Shown: positions 8,581-18,096, numbered from the stretch's first letter. The stretch: 64,000 nt of DNA from Bryobacteraceae bacterium (GCA_026002875.1 BPGE01000001.1:3410001-3474000), one strand, 5' to 3'. The notes: generated from the letters alone by a model not told the origin. Numbers and translations are program-made.

Positions 8581-9447
8581 CTATTTCCTGTACTGGCAGA
8601 GGTGATTTTCCGCCTTGATGTACCACGGCTTGTAATTGACTGCCTGCGGATCCATGCAGCCGGCCAGGTTCAGCAGCTCCACCTTGCGGAACTCCACCGG
8701 GTGGCTTTCCGCCTGCAGCGAAATCGAGCCGCCGCGCAGCAGCACGCCGTCGCGCTTCACCTGCGGATCGTGGTTGTTCACGTTGCCGCCGCCGATCTGC
8801 GGCATCTCGTACCACAGCACCTGCTCCCCGTTGACGAAGTGCTTGATCATGCCGTCGCCATGCACTTCCACCTCGACACGCACCCACTCGTCGCCATCGA
8901 ACGTCTTCGAGCTCGAGTTGATGCAGTGCCGCGTCTCCAGCCTGTCGTTCATGACGACGTTCGTGCCGGGAGTGCACAGGTTGGCCGTCGTGCGCGGTCC
9001 CTTGCCGAGCCCGCCGAGAAGCTGCACTTCAATCGAGATGGGGAAGTCCTGGTCCTTGCGCATCGTCTTGGGCGGCTGGCCATGGATCATGATGCCGCTG
9101 TTGCGCGTGGCCCACGCGGGACCGCCCGGGCATTGTTCGCCGACGAAACGGTACTCGACCGCAATGCGGTAGTAAGAGAACGGATCCTTGTAGAACAGGT
9201 GGCCGAAGCGGTTGTTGAACTGGTCGTACTTGTCGTACGACACCTTCAGCACCCCGTTCTCCACGCGGAACGTGTCGCCAAAGTTTTCGCCCACTTCGTA
9301 GCCGGTGATTTTCGGAATCCAGCCGTCGAGATCCTTGCCGTTGAACAGCTGGATCCAGTCTTCGGGACCAGGCCCCTTCTGTTGCTGCGCGGCCAGCGGC
9401 GGCAGGCACAGCAGGAGCAGGCAGCAGAAAACAGGCGTGATTCTCAT
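8581..9447 (-). CDS. DUF1080 (3-keto-disaccharide hydrolase family) secreted protein
   Basis: A 288-residue protein starting with a signal peptide (MRITPVFCCLLLLCLPPLAAQ). The mature part shows the concanavalin-like DUF1080 fold: WIQLFNGKDLDGWIPK at the start, then RNSGIMIHGQPP, IEVQLLGGLG and DEWVRVEVEVHGDGMIKHFV. Members of this family include 3-keto-glucoside hydrolases and many uncharacterised proteins expanded in acidobacteria and planctomycetes. A TATACT element with an AAGGGG ribosome site lies directly before the ATG, suggesting a short leader and a promoter in the 37-bp gap after pduT. The C-terminal extension with cysteines (NLAGCMDP and ENHLCQYRK) may form a disulfide. Confidence 0.85.
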   Translation of the reverse strand: MRITPVFCCLLLLCLPPLAAQQQKGPGPEDWIQLFNGKDLDGWIPKITGYEVGENFGDTFRVENGVLKVSYDKYDQFNNRFGHLFYKDPFSYYRIAVEYRFVGEQCPGGPAWATRNSGIMIHGQPPKTMRKDQDFPISIEVQLLGGLGKGPRTTANLCTPGTNVVMNDRLETRHCINSSSKTFDGDEWVRVEVEVHGDGMIKHFVNGEQVLWYEMPQIGGGNVNNHDPQVKRDGVLLRGGSISLQAESHPVEFRKVELLNLAGCMDPQAVNYKPWYIKAENHLCQYRK

Positions 9448-9484
9448 GGCGCCCCTTAGTATAACGGGGCTCGCGGCCGCGCGG

Positions 9485-10036
9485 TCAGATCATCTCGCGC
9501 AGCAGCTCCGGGCGCGGCTGCGGGATCACCACCTTGTTCACGAGCAGCCCCTTGCGCGCCACCGACTGCGCGCCCGCCTCCACCGCCGCGCGCACCGCCG
9601 CCACGCTGCCCGTGCAGGAGGCGAACGCCTTGCCTCCCAGCGCCATCGCCAGCCGCACCTCCACCAGCCGCACGTTGGCGGCTTTCGCCATCGCATCCGC
9701 GGCTTCGATCAGGCTCGCGACGGAGAACGACTCGACGATGCCCAGCGCTTCCAGTTGATCCGGCATCGACGTCCCGCTGATGGCTGGAAAGATGTCTTCA
9801 TGCACGTTCGGAATGACGAACGTGTCGATCACCGAAAAATCGCCCGCCTGGCAGCCGGCTTCCACTGCAGCGCGCACCGCCGCCACGTCGCCGCGCACCA
9901 GCACCATGTACTTTCCGCTGCAGATCGTCCGCGCCAGCACCAGCTCGACGTCAGCCGCCTTCAGCATCGCGTCGCAGACCTCGAATCCGGCGGCGATGCT
10001 CGACAGTTCAATCAATCCGATGGAATTCCGTGCCAC
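9485..10036 (-). CDS. pduT: PduT-like tandem-BMC (trimeric) microcompartment shell protein
   Basis: A 183-residue protein with two consecutive BMC domains (about 1-90 and 95-183), each opening with a GLIELSSIAAGF or GIVESFSVASLI motif. It resembles PduT, the trimeric shell protein that holds a 4Fe-4S cluster at its threefold pore. The pore-loop cysteine is present at residue 39 in TICSGKYMVLV, where PduT has its cluster ligand. It ends in VVIPQPRPELLREMI, again like PduT. It lies 21 bp downstream of the PduS gene. In known compartments PduT passes electrons from the lumen to or from PduS across the shell. No other shell protein is in the window. Confidence 0.88.
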   Translation of the reverse strand: MARNSIGLIELSSIAAGFEVCDAMLKAADVELVLARTICSGKYMVLVRGDVAAVRAAVEAGCQAGDFSVIDTFVIPNVHEDIFPAISGTSMPDQLEALGIVESFSVASLIEAADAMAKAANVRLVEVRLAMALGGKAFASCTGSVAAVRAAVEAGAQSVARKGLLVNKVVIPQPRPELLREMI

Positions 10037-10057
10037 TGCAAATCCCCCGTCTCCGGC

Positions 10058-11425
10058 TTACGCTTCAATCTCGATCTCTTCCGCCGCCACGCGCGTCACC
10101 CGCCCGTCGATGCTCGCGTGCACGAACGCGCCCAGCTCGCCTTCGTTCATCCGCGCGATCACTTCGCCGCGCTTCACTGTCTGCCCCTCGCGCACGCACG
10201 GCGTGGCGGGCTTGCCCGCATGCTGTTTGGTCAGAATGCGCACCCGCGCGGGCTGCGGCTCGGTGCTCGTGAACGGCGTCGGCGCCTCGTACTGCTCCAC
10301 CTGCAGGCGATGGCGGAGCTGCGCCTGCGGCACGCGCCGGTACTCCTTCATCGGATGCACGCGCACCGGCTTCGTCTGCACGAACTTGATCCCCGCGGCG
10401 CGCAGGTCCGCTTTCGCCTGGTCGCAGGCTTCTTTCGGGAACAGATCCTCGGGGCACGCATACAGCGTGCACAGCCCGCACGCGCAGCACAGCTCGCCCC
10501 ACTGGCTCCAGTTCTCTTTGCCGGTCAGCGTGAACCCCAGCGTGCGCATCACCTTGTGCGGCTGCACGTCGTAGCCGAGCAGATAGCGCGGGCAGAACTC
10601 CGTGCAGTAGCTGCACTGGTCGCAGGCGCTCTTGCCGATATGCGCCATCGCCTGCGCCGGCTGGCTCTTGCGCCGCACCAGCATATGGTCCTCGGGCAGC
10701 ACGATCAGTCCGCAGGTCGTCTTCGTCACCACGCCTGTCAGATCGAACGTCAGCGTGCCCATCATCAACCCGCTGACGAACACGCCCGCGCGGTCCACGG
10801 TCATCCCGCCCGCAACGGCGATCAGATCGGCGAAGCTCGTGCCGACCGGCGCCCAGAACGAGCAGGGCTTTTTCACCGCACCGCTGATGGAGACGAACTT
10901 CCGCGTGACGCTTTCGCCGCGCGCCGCGCGTTCCACGTTCAGCAGCGTCTCCACGTTGTTCACGACGCAGCCCACCTGCAGCGGAATCCCGGCGGGCGGA
11001 ATCAGACGGCCCGTGGCCGCGTACACAATCTCGTATTCATCGCCCGAGGGGTAGAAGTCGCCGAGCAGCGTCATGCCGATGCCCGCCTTGCGCGCCACGG
11101 GCTCGACGGCTTCCACTGCGGCGCGGTTCTTCTCCTTCAGGCAGAACCGCCCCTCGGAGGCCGCGACGGCATCCATCATGCGCTTCATTCCGGAGATCAT
11201 CTCCTCCGGATAGCGCTTCATCAGTTCATAGTCCTTGTGGAGCAGCGGCTCGCATTCGGCGCCGTTGGCCAGCACGTACTCGGCGCGCGAAGCCGCCTTG
11301 ACTTCCGTGGGAAAACCGGCGCCCCCGGCGCCGACAACGCCCATTTCACGCAATGTGCTGCTGAGGCTCACGGTGGTCTCGAAAACACCCAGAATAGCGC
11401 AACGCCGGCCCGCGCCCGGGCTCAC
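10058..11425 (-). CDS. pduS: PduS-like cobalamin reductase / RnfC-type electron-transfer flavoprotein
   Basis: A 455-residue protein with the Rossmann-like nucleotide/FMN site GVVGAGGAGFPTEVK near the N terminus, NGAECEPLLHKDYEL, an SLBB-like middle domain and two 4Fe-4S motifs (CDQCSYCTEFCP and the following CACGLCTLYACP). The C-terminal 60 residues form a biotinyl/lipoyl-like beta domain (EGQTVKRGEVIARM). In propanediol compartments PduS reduces cobalamin and pairs with shell protein PduT. The GTG at 11425 overlaps the TGA of the sensor kinase (GTGA); a GTG at 11371, closer to the usual N terminus of the family, is an alternative. No diol dehydratase or B12 gene is in view, so the partner enzyme is unknown. 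Confidence 0.87.
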   Translation of the reverse strand: MSPGAGRRCAILGVFETTVSLSSTLREMGVVGAGGAGFPTEVKAASRAEYVLANGAECEPLLHKDYELMKRYPEEMISGMKRMMDAVAASEGRFCLKEKNRAAVEAVEPVARKAGIGMTLLGDFYPSGDEYEIVYAATGRLIPPAGIPLQVGCVVNNVETLLNVERAARGESVTRKFVSISGAVKKPCSFWAPVGTSFADLIAVAGGMTVDRAGVFVSGLMMGTLTFDLTGVVTKTTCGLIVLPEDHMLVRRKSQPAQAMAHIGKSACDQCSYCTEFCPRYLLGYDVQPHKVMRTLGFTLTGKENWSQWGELCCACGLCTLYACPEDLFPKEACDQAKADLRAAGIKFVQTKPVRVHPMKEYRRVPQAQLRHRLQVEQYEAPTPFTSTEPQPARVRILTKQHAGKPATPCVREGQTVKRGEVIARMNEGELGAFVHASIDGRVTRVAAEEIEIEA

Positions 11426-14160
11426 ACCGTGCGGGCGAGCAGGCGGCGGACCTCTTCCGTGAGCTTCTCCGGCGTGAACGGCTTTGGCAGCACGGGCCAG
11501 CCCAGAGCGTCCCCGCGCCGTGGATATCCGCTCATCAGCAGCACCTGCATCTGCGGAAACCGCTGCTTCAGCTCGTTGGCCAGCTCGTCGCCGTCCATCC
11601 CGGGCATCGAGACGTCTGTCAGCAGCAGCCGGACGCCGGGATGCGCCGCCGCCAGCCGGAGCGCCGACTCCGCGTCCCCCGCCTCATGCACTCGGCAGCC
11701 CGCGGCGCGCAGCACCTCCACGACAAACCGCCGCACCTCCGCCTGGTCTTCCACCACCAGCACCTCAGCCTCCAGAGCCCCCTCCTCTGCAGCCGCCGTC
11801 CCTTCGGAAGAGCGGACTTCCAGCGCCCCGGCGCTGGGCCATTCAATCCGGAAGCAGGCGCCCTTGCCAGGCTCGCTCTTCACTTCGATGGAGCCGTTGT
11901 TCTGAGTCACGATGCCGTAGACGACCGCGAGCCCGAGCCCCGTGCCCTGCCCTTTCGGCTTCGTCGTGAAGAACGGCTCGAAGATCTGCTCCCGGATGTC
12001 GGCTGGAACGCCTGGTCCCGTGTCGGACACCTCGATGACAATCCTGTCCCCTTCGCCCGCGGCGCGGATTTCGATCTCGCCCTGCCCCTGCATGGCGTCC
12101 CGCGCGTTGACGCAGAGATTGAGAATCACCTGCTGGAATTGCGACGGATCCAGCCGCACCTGTCCGAGCCCTGGCTCGATGCGCAGATGAAGCCTGCAGT
12201 CGTCCCCAAGCAGGCTTCGCAAAACCGGCTCCATCCCGGTCAGCGCCTCCGCGATGTCCAGGCGCTCGGGCTGAACCGGCTGCCGCCGGCTGAACGCCAG
12301 CAGCTGGCTCGTCAGATCCGACGCCCGGCTGCCGGCGGCGAGCGCCGCCTCGATGCGCCCGCGCGCCGGATGTTCCGAGCCGGTCTGCATCAGCGCCAGC
12401 TGGCAGTTGCCGTTGATGACGGTCAGCAGGTTGTTGAAGTCGTGCGCAATGCCGCCGGCCAGCTTTCCGATCGATTCCATCTTCTGGGATTGCCGCACCT
12501 GCTCGCCGAGGGCGATCTCGCGGGTCATGTCGCGCTTGACGGCGACAAAGTATTCGATCTCGCTTTCTTGATTAAATACCGGGGAAATCGTGCATTGCTC
12601 GATGAAAATGGCGCCGTCTTTTCTCCGGTTCTCCAGCCGCCCGTACCACGGCTTGCCAGCGAGAATGGTTCTCCAGAGCTCGGCGTACACCTCCGGCGGC
12701 TGCCGCCCGCTCTTCAGGATCCGCGGATTCTTGCCCAGAACCTCTTCGCGGCTGTATCCGGTGACGCGTTCAAAAGCCGGATTCACGAAAAGAATCGTGC
12801 CGTTGCGGTCCGTGATCACCACGGAATCCGAAGTCTGCCGCACGGCTTCCGCCAGGCGGCGCGCTTCATCCTGGGCTTCCATCAGCTCCGTGATGTCCCG
12901 CTCGCTGCCTCTGACGCCGATCTGCCGCCCCGTCTCGTCCCTCAGCGGTCCCCACGAGGCCGCCATCCATCGCGTCTCTCCGGTCTTCGACAGCAGCCGG
13001 TAAGGGGCCAGCTGGAACTCGTGCCCGTCAAAACAGCGCCGCCATCGCTTCTCCAGGCGTTCGCGCTCGCGCGGATGCACCCAGCAGCCGAACCCTCCCG
13101 CGGCAAGCTCGCTTGCCGGCCTGCCCGTGATCCTCTCGGCGGCGGGGTTGCAGTAGAACAGCCGCCTCTCCATGTCGTAGGCGAGGATCATCTCCGACAG
13201 GCTCTCCGCCAACAGTTCGAATTTCTGCTGCGCCTGCCGCCTGGCCTCTTCGCTGGCGGCGGCAGCGCGCCGCTGGCGCCGGTACGCGGCGAACAGGATC
13301 AGCAACGCCGCCACAAGCACCGCGAGCACCAGTGTGGCGTTCCGCAGGCGCGCCACCTGCTGCTGGGCCCGCATCAGCACCATCATTTCGTTCGCGTCCC
13401 GGATCGTGGCCCGGTTCCAGCGCGTCAGCAGCTTCGCGATTTCTCCGCTGGCGGCCATGCGCCCGATCTCTTCGCGCAACTCGTCCGCGGCTGCCGCGGC
13501 CTCGAACCGGGCGCCAATGGCCAGCGAGAACGGCGGGGCCTGTGTTTCGATCTCCGCCAGCTCGACACCCTGCTTCAGCGCCCCCTGCATCAGCGCCATC
13601 GTAATCGTCAGGTCGTCCCCCATCACCGCATCGACCTTGCCTTCGGAAAGCATCTCCAGGGCGTATTTCGCTGACGGGACAGGAATGACCGTAGCGCCCG
13701 GCGCCCATTCGCGCGTCTTGGCAACGTTGATCGGCAGATCCTTTGCGGCGATCCTGCGGCCTTTCAGGTCGGAGATCGTGCGGAGCCCGGATTCCTTCCG
13801 CACGACGAATTTCATGTAGTTGTTCAGGTACGGCTCGGAAAAGTAGACGTGCGGCTTGCGCTCCTCCAGGATGGTCATCGTCGGCCAGAGGTCCACTTTG
13901 CCGCTGCGGATGGAGCGCTCGGCGCTTTCGGGGCAGAAGACCCACTCCAGCTGAATCCCGGCCCGCCGCGCTGCTTCGTTCACCAGCTCCGGCCCGAATC
14001 CGTCCGGTCTGCCCGACTCTCCCGTGAACATGTTGGGCGGATCTTCCTCCCAGCCGATGCGCCACACGCGCTCCGTCAGAGCTGTCCGCGTGTGCCACAA
14101 CCAGGCGGACGCGGCAAAGGCCGTCAAACAGATCACACCGCCAATCGTTTTCCATCGCAT
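11422..14160 (-). CDS. Hybrid sensor histidine kinase with periplasmic solute-binding sensor domain
   Basis: A 912-residue membrane sensor. Order: N-terminal membrane anchor (about 5-25); SBP_bac_3-type amino-acid-binding-like domain (about 33-250, including [24 protein letters not shown] and [12 protein letters not shown]); membrane helix (about 275-293); two PAS domains (about 312-430 and 435-550); HisKA with the phospho-acceptor in [11 protein letters not shown] (His573); HATPase_c ([26 protein letters not shown]); C-terminal receiver (about 798-912, Asp849 in [10 protein letters not shown]). Its stop overlaps the pduS start by 4 nt, so signalling and the PduS/PduT genes appear to be one transcript. 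The ligand is unknown; no DNA-binding partner is nearby. Confidence 0.9.
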   Translation of the reverse strand: MRWKTIGGVICLTAFAASAWLWHTRTALTERVWRIGWEEDPPNMFTGESGRPDGFGPELVNEAARRAGIQLEWVFCPESAERSIRSGKVDLWPTMTILEERKPHVYFSEPYLNNYMKFVVRKESGLRTISDLKGRRIAAKDLPINVAKTREWAPGATVIPVPSAKYALEMLSEGKVDAVMGDDLTITMALMQGALKQGVELAEIETQAPPFSLAIGARFEAAAAADELREEIGRMAASGEIAKLLTRWNRATIRDANEMMVLMRAQQQVARLRNATLVLAVLVAALLILFAAYRRQRRAAAASEEARRQAQQKFELLAESLSEMILAYDMERRLFYCNPAAERITGRPASELAAGGFGCWVHPRERERLEKRWRRCFDGHEFQLAPYRLLSKTGETRWMAASWGPLRDETGRQIGVRGSERDITELMEAQDEARRLAEAVRQTSDSVVITDRNGTILFVNPAFERVTGYSREEVLGKNPRILKSGRQPPEVYAELWRTILAGKPWYGRLENRRKDGAIFIEQCTISPVFNQESEIEYFVAVKRDMTREIALGEQVRQSQKMESIGKLAGGIAHDFNNLLTVINGNCQLALMQTGSEHPARGRIEAALAAGSRASDLTSQLLAFSRRQPVQPERLDIAEALTGMEPVLRSLLGDDCRLHLRIEPGLGQVRLDPSQFQQVILNLCVNARDAMQGQGEIEIRAAGEGDRIVIEVSDTGPGVPADIREQIFEPFFTTKPKGQGTGLGLAVVYGIVTQNNGSIEVKSEPGKGACFRIEWPSAGALEVRSSEGTAAAEEGALEAEVLVVEDQAEVRRFVVEVLRAAGCRVHEAGDAESALRLAAAHPGVRLLLTDVSMPGMDGDELANELKQRFPQMQVLLMSGYPRRGDALGWPVLPKPFTPEKLTEEVRRLLARTV

Positions 14161-14263
14161 GAGAGCCGGACCCGCCTCTGCAGGAATGGGCGGTTATGCG
14201 CCAATTATATCGGGCCGGCGATTTGCCGGCGCGCCTGTGCGGCACCCATGATAAAACGGATCC

Positions 14264-14767
14264 ATGGGTATGAATCGCGAAATCAGCATCCGGCTCCTGA
14301 ACCAGGCCGTCTCCGACGAGCTGCAGGCCGTGCATCAATACATGTATTTCCATTTCCACCTTGACGACCAGGGCTTCGGCCCGCTGTCGATGCTGTTCAA
14401 GCGCATCGCCATCATGGAAATGGGCCACGTGGAGACTCTCGCCGAACGCATCCTCTTCCTCAAAGGCGACGTGGACATGAAGCTCGCCGCGCCCGTCGAG
14501 CGCATCACCGAACCGGAAGCCATCCTTGCCAAGGCCATGGCCATGGAGGACGAAAGCGCCGTGTTTTATAACAAGGCTGCGCTGGAGTGCGCCGCCAACG
14601 CCGATTCCGCTTCGAAACAGATCTTCGAGAAACTGGTTGCCGACGAAGAATCGCACTTCGATCTGTTCGAAAAACAGCTCGACAACATCAAACGCTTCGG
14701 CCCGTCCTATCTGGCGCTGCAATCGTTCGGGCCGGGCGAGGGAGAAAAGGAAGGCGCCGCGGGCTGA
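14264..14767 (+). CDS. bfr: Bacterioferritin
   Basis: A 167-residue ferritin-like four-helix protein that oxidises and stores iron in a 24-subunit shell. The diiron ligands of the family are present: Glu19 in [10 protein letters not shown], Glu52 and His55 in IMEMGHVE, a glutamate in [12 protein letters not shown] and the [12 protein letters not shown] pair near the C terminus. Met53 sits where bacterioferritins ligate heme. Two ATGs six bases apart (14264 and 14270) could start it. It is expressed divergently from the sensor kinase; its last 61 bases overlap the 3' end of gluQ on the other strand. Confidence 0.93.
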   Translation: MGMNREISIRLLNQAVSDELQAVHQYMYFHFHLDDQGFGPLSMLFKRIAIMEMGHVETLAERILFLKGDVDMKLAAPVERITEPEAILAKAMAMEDESAVFYNKAALECAANADSASKQIFEKLVADEESHFDLFEKQLDNIKRFGPSYLALQSFGPGEGEKEGAAG

Positions 14768-15594
14768 ACCTCCGCCCATCGTCGCCGCCATTGTTCAACC
14801 GCCCACGCCGTCAGCTCGCCCGCAGACAAACCCGGCCGAGGAGCCAGCCCGAGAAACGCCAGCGCGCGGCCCAGGTTCTCCGCGTCCTGAGCCGGATCCA
14901 GCGCCGGCGCGCGGTTCTGTTTGCTGAGTTTGCGCCCGTCCCCGTCCACGGCCACAGGATGGTGCATGTAGCGGGGCTGCGGACAGCCCAGCGCCCGCTG
15001 CAGCAGGATCTGGCGCGGCGTCGAATCCAGCAGGTCCGCTCCCCGCACGACGTGCGTGACGCCCTGCTCGGCGTCATCCACGACGACCGCCAGTTGATAG
15101 GCGAAACAGCCATCGGCGCGGAGCAGCACGAAATCGCCAGCCTCCGCTTCCACGTCCTGCTCGAACCTCCCCTGCCAGCGGTCCTCGAAGGCGACCACGC
15201 CGGACTCGACCCGGAACCGCCACGCCCGGGCTCCGGCGCCGGGCGGCAGCCCCTGCCGGCAGCGCCCGGAATACCGCCCCGCTGATTCGCGCCGCGTGCA
15301 GCAGCACGGATACGCCAGCCCCGCGCGCCTGAGCCTCTCCAGCGCATGCCGGTACGCTTCCTTCCGCTGCGTCTGCCAGACCACGGACCCGTCCCAGAAC
15401 AGCCCGAACCGCTCCAGCGTGCGCAGGATCTCGTCTCCCCAGTGCGGGCGGCAGCGCGATTCGTCGACGTCTTCGATGCGCACCAGCCACTCGCCGCCGT
15501 GCGCCCGTGCATCCAGCCAGGAGCACACCGCCGCCACCAGCGACCCGAAATGCAGCGGTCCTGTCGGAGAAGGAGCAAACCGCCCGCGGTACAT
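14707..15594 (-). CDS. gluQ: Glutamyl-Q tRNA(Asp) synthetase
   Basis: A 295-residue truncated glutamyl-tRNA synthetase paralogue that attaches glutamate to the queuosine base of tRNA(Asp) rather than to a tRNA 3' end. Motifs: [15 protein letters not shown] (HIGH-type), the zinc-site residues in [10 protein letters not shown] and YSGRCR, and GRKLSKQN (KMSKS-type). It lacks the anticodon-binding domain of GltX, as expected. The start at 15594 was chosen because the conserved [10 protein letters not shown] begins there and GGAAAG lies before it; the frame is open upstream. The C-terminal 20 residues are not conserved and are encoded opposite the bacterioferritin 3' end. Confidence 0.9.
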   Translation of the reverse strand: MYRGRFAPSPTGPLHFGSLVAAVCSWLDARAHGGEWLVRIEDVDESRCRPHWGDEILRTLERFGLFWDGSVVWQTQRKEAYRHALERLRRAGLAYPCCCTRRESAGRYSGRCRQGLPPGAGARAWRFRVESGVVAFEDRWQGRFEQDVEAEAGDFVLLRADGCFAYQLAVVVDDAEQGVTHVVRGADLLDSTPRQILLQRALGCPQPRYMHHPVAVDGDGRKLSKQNRAPALDPAQDAENLGRALAFLGLAPRPGLSAGELTAWAVEQWRRRWAEVQPAAPSFSPSPGPNDCSAR

Positions 15595-15664
15595 CTTTCC
15601 AGCATTGTCGCCCACGCTTGACGGCGCGCGCCGGTTGCGGCAGAAAAAAGGACAGGAGGGTCTG

Positions 15665-16294
15665 ATGGGCGGAGCACTGCTTCTGGCCCTGCTGCTGCAG
15701 GGCGGCGTCATCCAGGGCCTCTACGTCGAGGACCGTTCGAATCACGTTCACGGCTGTTATTGCGAATGGTCCGGCGAAAGCCAGACCGGCGGGCGCGAAG
15801 CGATTCTCGCCTGGCATTTCCAGGAAGGCGAGTACGGCGGCGTTCCGCTGGCCGGAACCCGGGCTGTGGTTGCGTTGCGCGGCGAGGGCACTCTCTCCAT
15901 GGGGTACTCGACGCGCGAAAGCGTTCTCTTCATCGACGCTCCGGCGCCTGCGCAGAGGCGCGCCGTCGAATCGTTTCTCCGCGACCGCTACGGCATGTTT
16001 CTCGGCCGCGTGCTGCGCACGGTCCATGCAGACATTCAGATGGAAGTGCGGCCGGAAGGCGCCCGCGTCTACGTCCCCGGCGCCCTCGCGCTGGAAGTCC
16101 GCAAGGCTGTGCTGCCTGACGACGCCCTCCCCGGCGCGACGAAATGGTACGACCCGTTCGTTCCGCTCGCGGAGGCCGAACTCGGCACGCGCGTGCTCAG
16201 CCGTTATACGGCGCGGGACTTCAACTACGTCTGGAATGAAAAGCACCCGATGACATCGGGCTATTACGGCCGTTTCATCTTCTACGCGAGGTGA
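15665..16294 (+). CDS. DUF1326-like hypothetical protein
   Basis: A 209-residue protein with a strong AGGAGG ribosome site 5 nt before the ATG. It begins [15 protein letters not shown], a possible signal or membrane segment, then [18 protein letters not shown], which resembles the start of DUF1326 proteins, with a Cys-x-Cys pair. No catalytic motif is recognisable. It is divergent from gluQ and followed 12 bp later by a sugar epimerase gene, with which it may be co-transcribed. Function is unknown; the family call is moderate. Confidence 0.6.
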   Translation: MGGALLLALLLQGGVIQGLYVEDRSNHVHGCYCEWSGESQTGGREAILAWHFQEGEYGGVPLAGTRAVVALRGEGTLSMGYSTRESVLFIDAPAPAQRRAVESFLRDRYGMFLGRVLRTVHADIQMEVRPEGARVYVPGALALEVRKAVLPDDALPGATKWYDPFVPLAEAELGTRVLSRYTARDFNYVWNEKHPMTSGYYGRFIFYAR

Positions 16295-16306
16295 TAGCAT
16301 CGGAGC

Positions 16307-17173
16307 ATGATCCGCATCACCCGCCGAAGCGTATTGGCTTCCTCCGCGCTGCCGCTGCTCGCCGCGAAGTTCACGCGCCCTCTGGGCGTTCAGCTCTACA
16401 CCGTCCGCACGCTGATGCCCAAGGATCCGCGCGGCACGCTGGCGGCCATCGCCGGCATGGGCTATGAGTTCGTTGAGCCCGGCCGGGGTCAGCTCGCACA
16501 GCTCGAGCCGCACCTGAAGGAACTCAAACTCTCCACGCCCAGCGTGGGTCTGGAACTGCCGCTTGTCATGGGCCGGCCGCCCGGCGCGTCGGCGCCCGCC
16601 GGCGCACCGCAGACGCTCGACGAAGCCATCGCACCGCTGCCCGCAAAGGGAGTCCGCTTCGCCGTCATCGCCTACGTCGGCAAACCCGAGCGCGACGCGC
16701 CCGGCTTTTATGAGAGGTTCGCCGATCAGATGAACAAGGCCGGCGAGACCTGCCGCAAACACGGCATCCAGCTCTGCTACCACCACCACTCGTTCGAGTT
16801 CGACCCCGCCGGCGGCAGGCGCCCCTTCGACACTCTGGTGGAACGCTTCGATCCGAAGCTCGTGCACTTCGAGATCGACACCTTCTGGCTGAAAATCGGC
16901 GGCGAGGACCCTGCAGCGATGCTGCGCCGGCTGAAGGGCCGCGTCTCGCTGGTTCATCTCAAAGACATCGCCCGCGGAACGGCCGTCGAATACAACGAGG
17001 GCAAGGTCCCGCGCGAGGCCTTCAAAGAGGTCGGCAACGGCGAGCTCAACTGGCCGGACATCCTCAAGGCCTGCGAACAAGCCGGCGTCCGCCACTACAT
17101 CGTCGAACAGGACTGGTGGCCCGGCGACCCGCTCGCGAGCCTCAAACAGAGCATCACCTTCCTCCGCTCCTAA
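16307..17173 (+). CDS. Sugar phosphate isomerase/epimerase with twin-arginine-like leader
   Basis: A 288-residue TIM-barrel protein. The leader MIRITRRSVLASSALPLLAA is Tat-like. The catalytic barrel shows FTRPLGVQLYTVRTLMPKD, QLCYHHHSFEFDP, VHFEIDTFWLKIGGEDP and VSLVHLKDIARG, with the glutamate, aspartate and histidine typical of metal-dependent AP-endonuclease-2-like epimerases. The substrate is unknown; this subfamily is abundant in polysaccharide-degrading bacteria. Its stop codon TAA (17171-17173) runs into the terminal palindrome of the RAYT element, so the last base of the stop codon comes from the element. Confidence 0.82.
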   Translation: MIRITRRSVLASSALPLLAAKFTRPLGVQLYTVRTLMPKDPRGTLAAIAGMGYEFVEPGRGQLAQLEPHLKELKLSTPSVGLELPLVMGRPPGASAPAGAPQTLDEAIAPLPAKGVRFAVIAYVGKPERDAPGFYERFADQMNKAGETCRKHGIQLCYHHHSFEFDPAGGRRPFDTLVERFDPKLVHFEIDTFWLKIGGEDPAAMLRRLKGRVSLVHLKDIARGTAVEYNEGKVPREAFKEVGNGELNWPDILKACEQAGVRHYIVEQDWWPGDPLASLKQSITFLRS

Positions 17174-17201
17174 AAGGGGACAGGAACACAATTCCCCTTT
17201 T
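17172..17201 (+). repeat. Left terminal palindrome of the RAYT element
   Basis: Thirty bases, exact reverse complement of 18067-18096. Stem AAAAGGGG (17172-17179) pairs with CCCCTTTT (17194-17201) around a 14-nt loop. The first two bases complete the TAA stop codon of the epimerase gene. It could also fold in the mRNA as a terminator, since a T run follows the stem. Confidence 0.85.
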
Positions 17202-17255
17202 TCGGCAGCGCCCGGGCTGAGAAACTTGGCCTTTCCAGCCCACTGTTTCATTGTC

Positions 17256-17954
17256 ATGCCGCGCAAAGCCCGTTTCGTCGCGCCGGGGTTGCCGCATCAC
17301 ATCACGCAGAGAGGCAACAACCGGCAAACGGTGTTCTTCAATGACAAGGACCGCCTCGCCTGGCTGGAGCGCCTCTTCGAGTATTTCGGCAAGTACCAGG
17401 TTCGCATTCTGGCGTACTGCCTGATGGACAACCACGTTCACATCGTGGCGGTGCCGCCGGACCAGGAGTCTTTGGCCAGGGCCATGGGACGGCTGCAATC
17501 GGATTTCTCGCGTGCTGCCAATTTCCTGCGCAACGGATGCGGCCACCTTTGGCAGGAACGCTTCTACTCCAGCGCTCTCGACGATGCGGCCACCATGGCC
17601 GTGATGGCGTATGTTGAGCGGAATCCCGTGCGGGCAGGCATGGTCGCGGAGGCGTGGCGCTATCGCTGGTCGACTGCTGCCATCCACCTGAACGGCAAGG
17701 ATCCCTCGGGCAGGATTGATTTGTCTGCGTGGGCCCGCCACTACACGCCCGAGCGCTGGCGCGAGGTCCTCCGGTTTGGAATCAACGAGGAGGCCTGGAT
17801 GGAGCGCCTCCGGCAGGCCACTCTGAGAGGACTTCCATTCGGGTCGGAGTCCTTTGTCGAACAGCTCAGCCGGCAGTTCGAACGCGATCTGCATATGCGG
17901 CCGCGCGGACGTCCGCCCGCAAAACCAGACCGCCTGCTCGCGGCCGTCTCCTGA
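17256..17954 (+). CDS. REP-associated tyrosine transposase (Y1_Tnp, HUH family)
   Basis: A 232-residue transposase of the IS200-like TnpA/RAYT group. The start MPRKARFVAPGLPHHITQRG at 17256 is the usual N terminus. The HUH metal motif is HVHIVAVP in DNHVHIVAVPPDQ; the catalytic tyrosine is probably in WQERFYSSAL or MAYVERNPVRAG, both conserved in the family. The C-terminal tail (RPRGRPPAKPDRL) is basic. Such proteins cut and move single-stranded REP palindromes; many are domesticated and static. The reading frame is intact, and its coding bias looks like its neighbours, so recent decay is not evident. Confidence 0.88.
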   Translation: MPRKARFVAPGLPHHITQRGNNRQTVFFNDKDRLAWLERLFEYFGKYQVRILAYCLMDNHVHIVAVPPDQESLARAMGRLQSDFSRAANFLRNGCGHLWQERFYSSALDDAATMAVMAYVERNPVRAGMVAEAWRYRWSTAAIHLNGKDPSGRIDLSAWARHYTPERWREVLRFGINEEAWMERLRQATLRGLPFGSESFVEQLSRQFERDLHMRPRGRPPAKPDRLLAAVS

Positions 17955-17961
17955 GTCATCA

Positions 17962-18042
17962 CACTCCCCTGAAGGAGTGCTCACGCCCCGCAGTGAGGCA
18001 ACATCCGGCTGTGCTGCCTCCCGCCTTCTCCGCCAGCGGCGG
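17962..18042 (+). repeat. Three tandem hairpins in the RAYT 3' noncoding tail
   Basis: Just after the transposase stop codon there are three back-to-back hairpin potentials: CACTCC/GGAGTG (17962-17979, 6-nt loop), GAGGCA/TGCCTC (17995-18020) and CCGCC/GGCGG (18021-18042). They lie before the CAGCCCGGG segment and the right terminal palindrome. The arrangement resembles REP/BIME structures that RAYT proteins recognise. Folding was judged by eye only. Confidence 0.5.
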
Positions 18043-18066
18043 TTTCAGCATCGCAGCCCGGGGGCG

Positions 18067-18096
18067 AAAAGGGGAATTGTGTTCCTGTCCCCTTTT
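18067..18096 (-). repeat. Right terminal palindrome of the RAYT element
   Basis: Exact 30-bp inverted copy of 17172-17201. It ends one base before the stop codon (CTA, 18098-18100) of the minus-strand Hsp70 gene, so it may act as that gene's transcription end. Confidence 0.85.

Noticed and set aside
9305-11905. Plus-strand open frame of 866 codons over the pduS/pduT region
   Set aside because: Antisense to two clearly conserved genes, with no recognisable domain in its translation.
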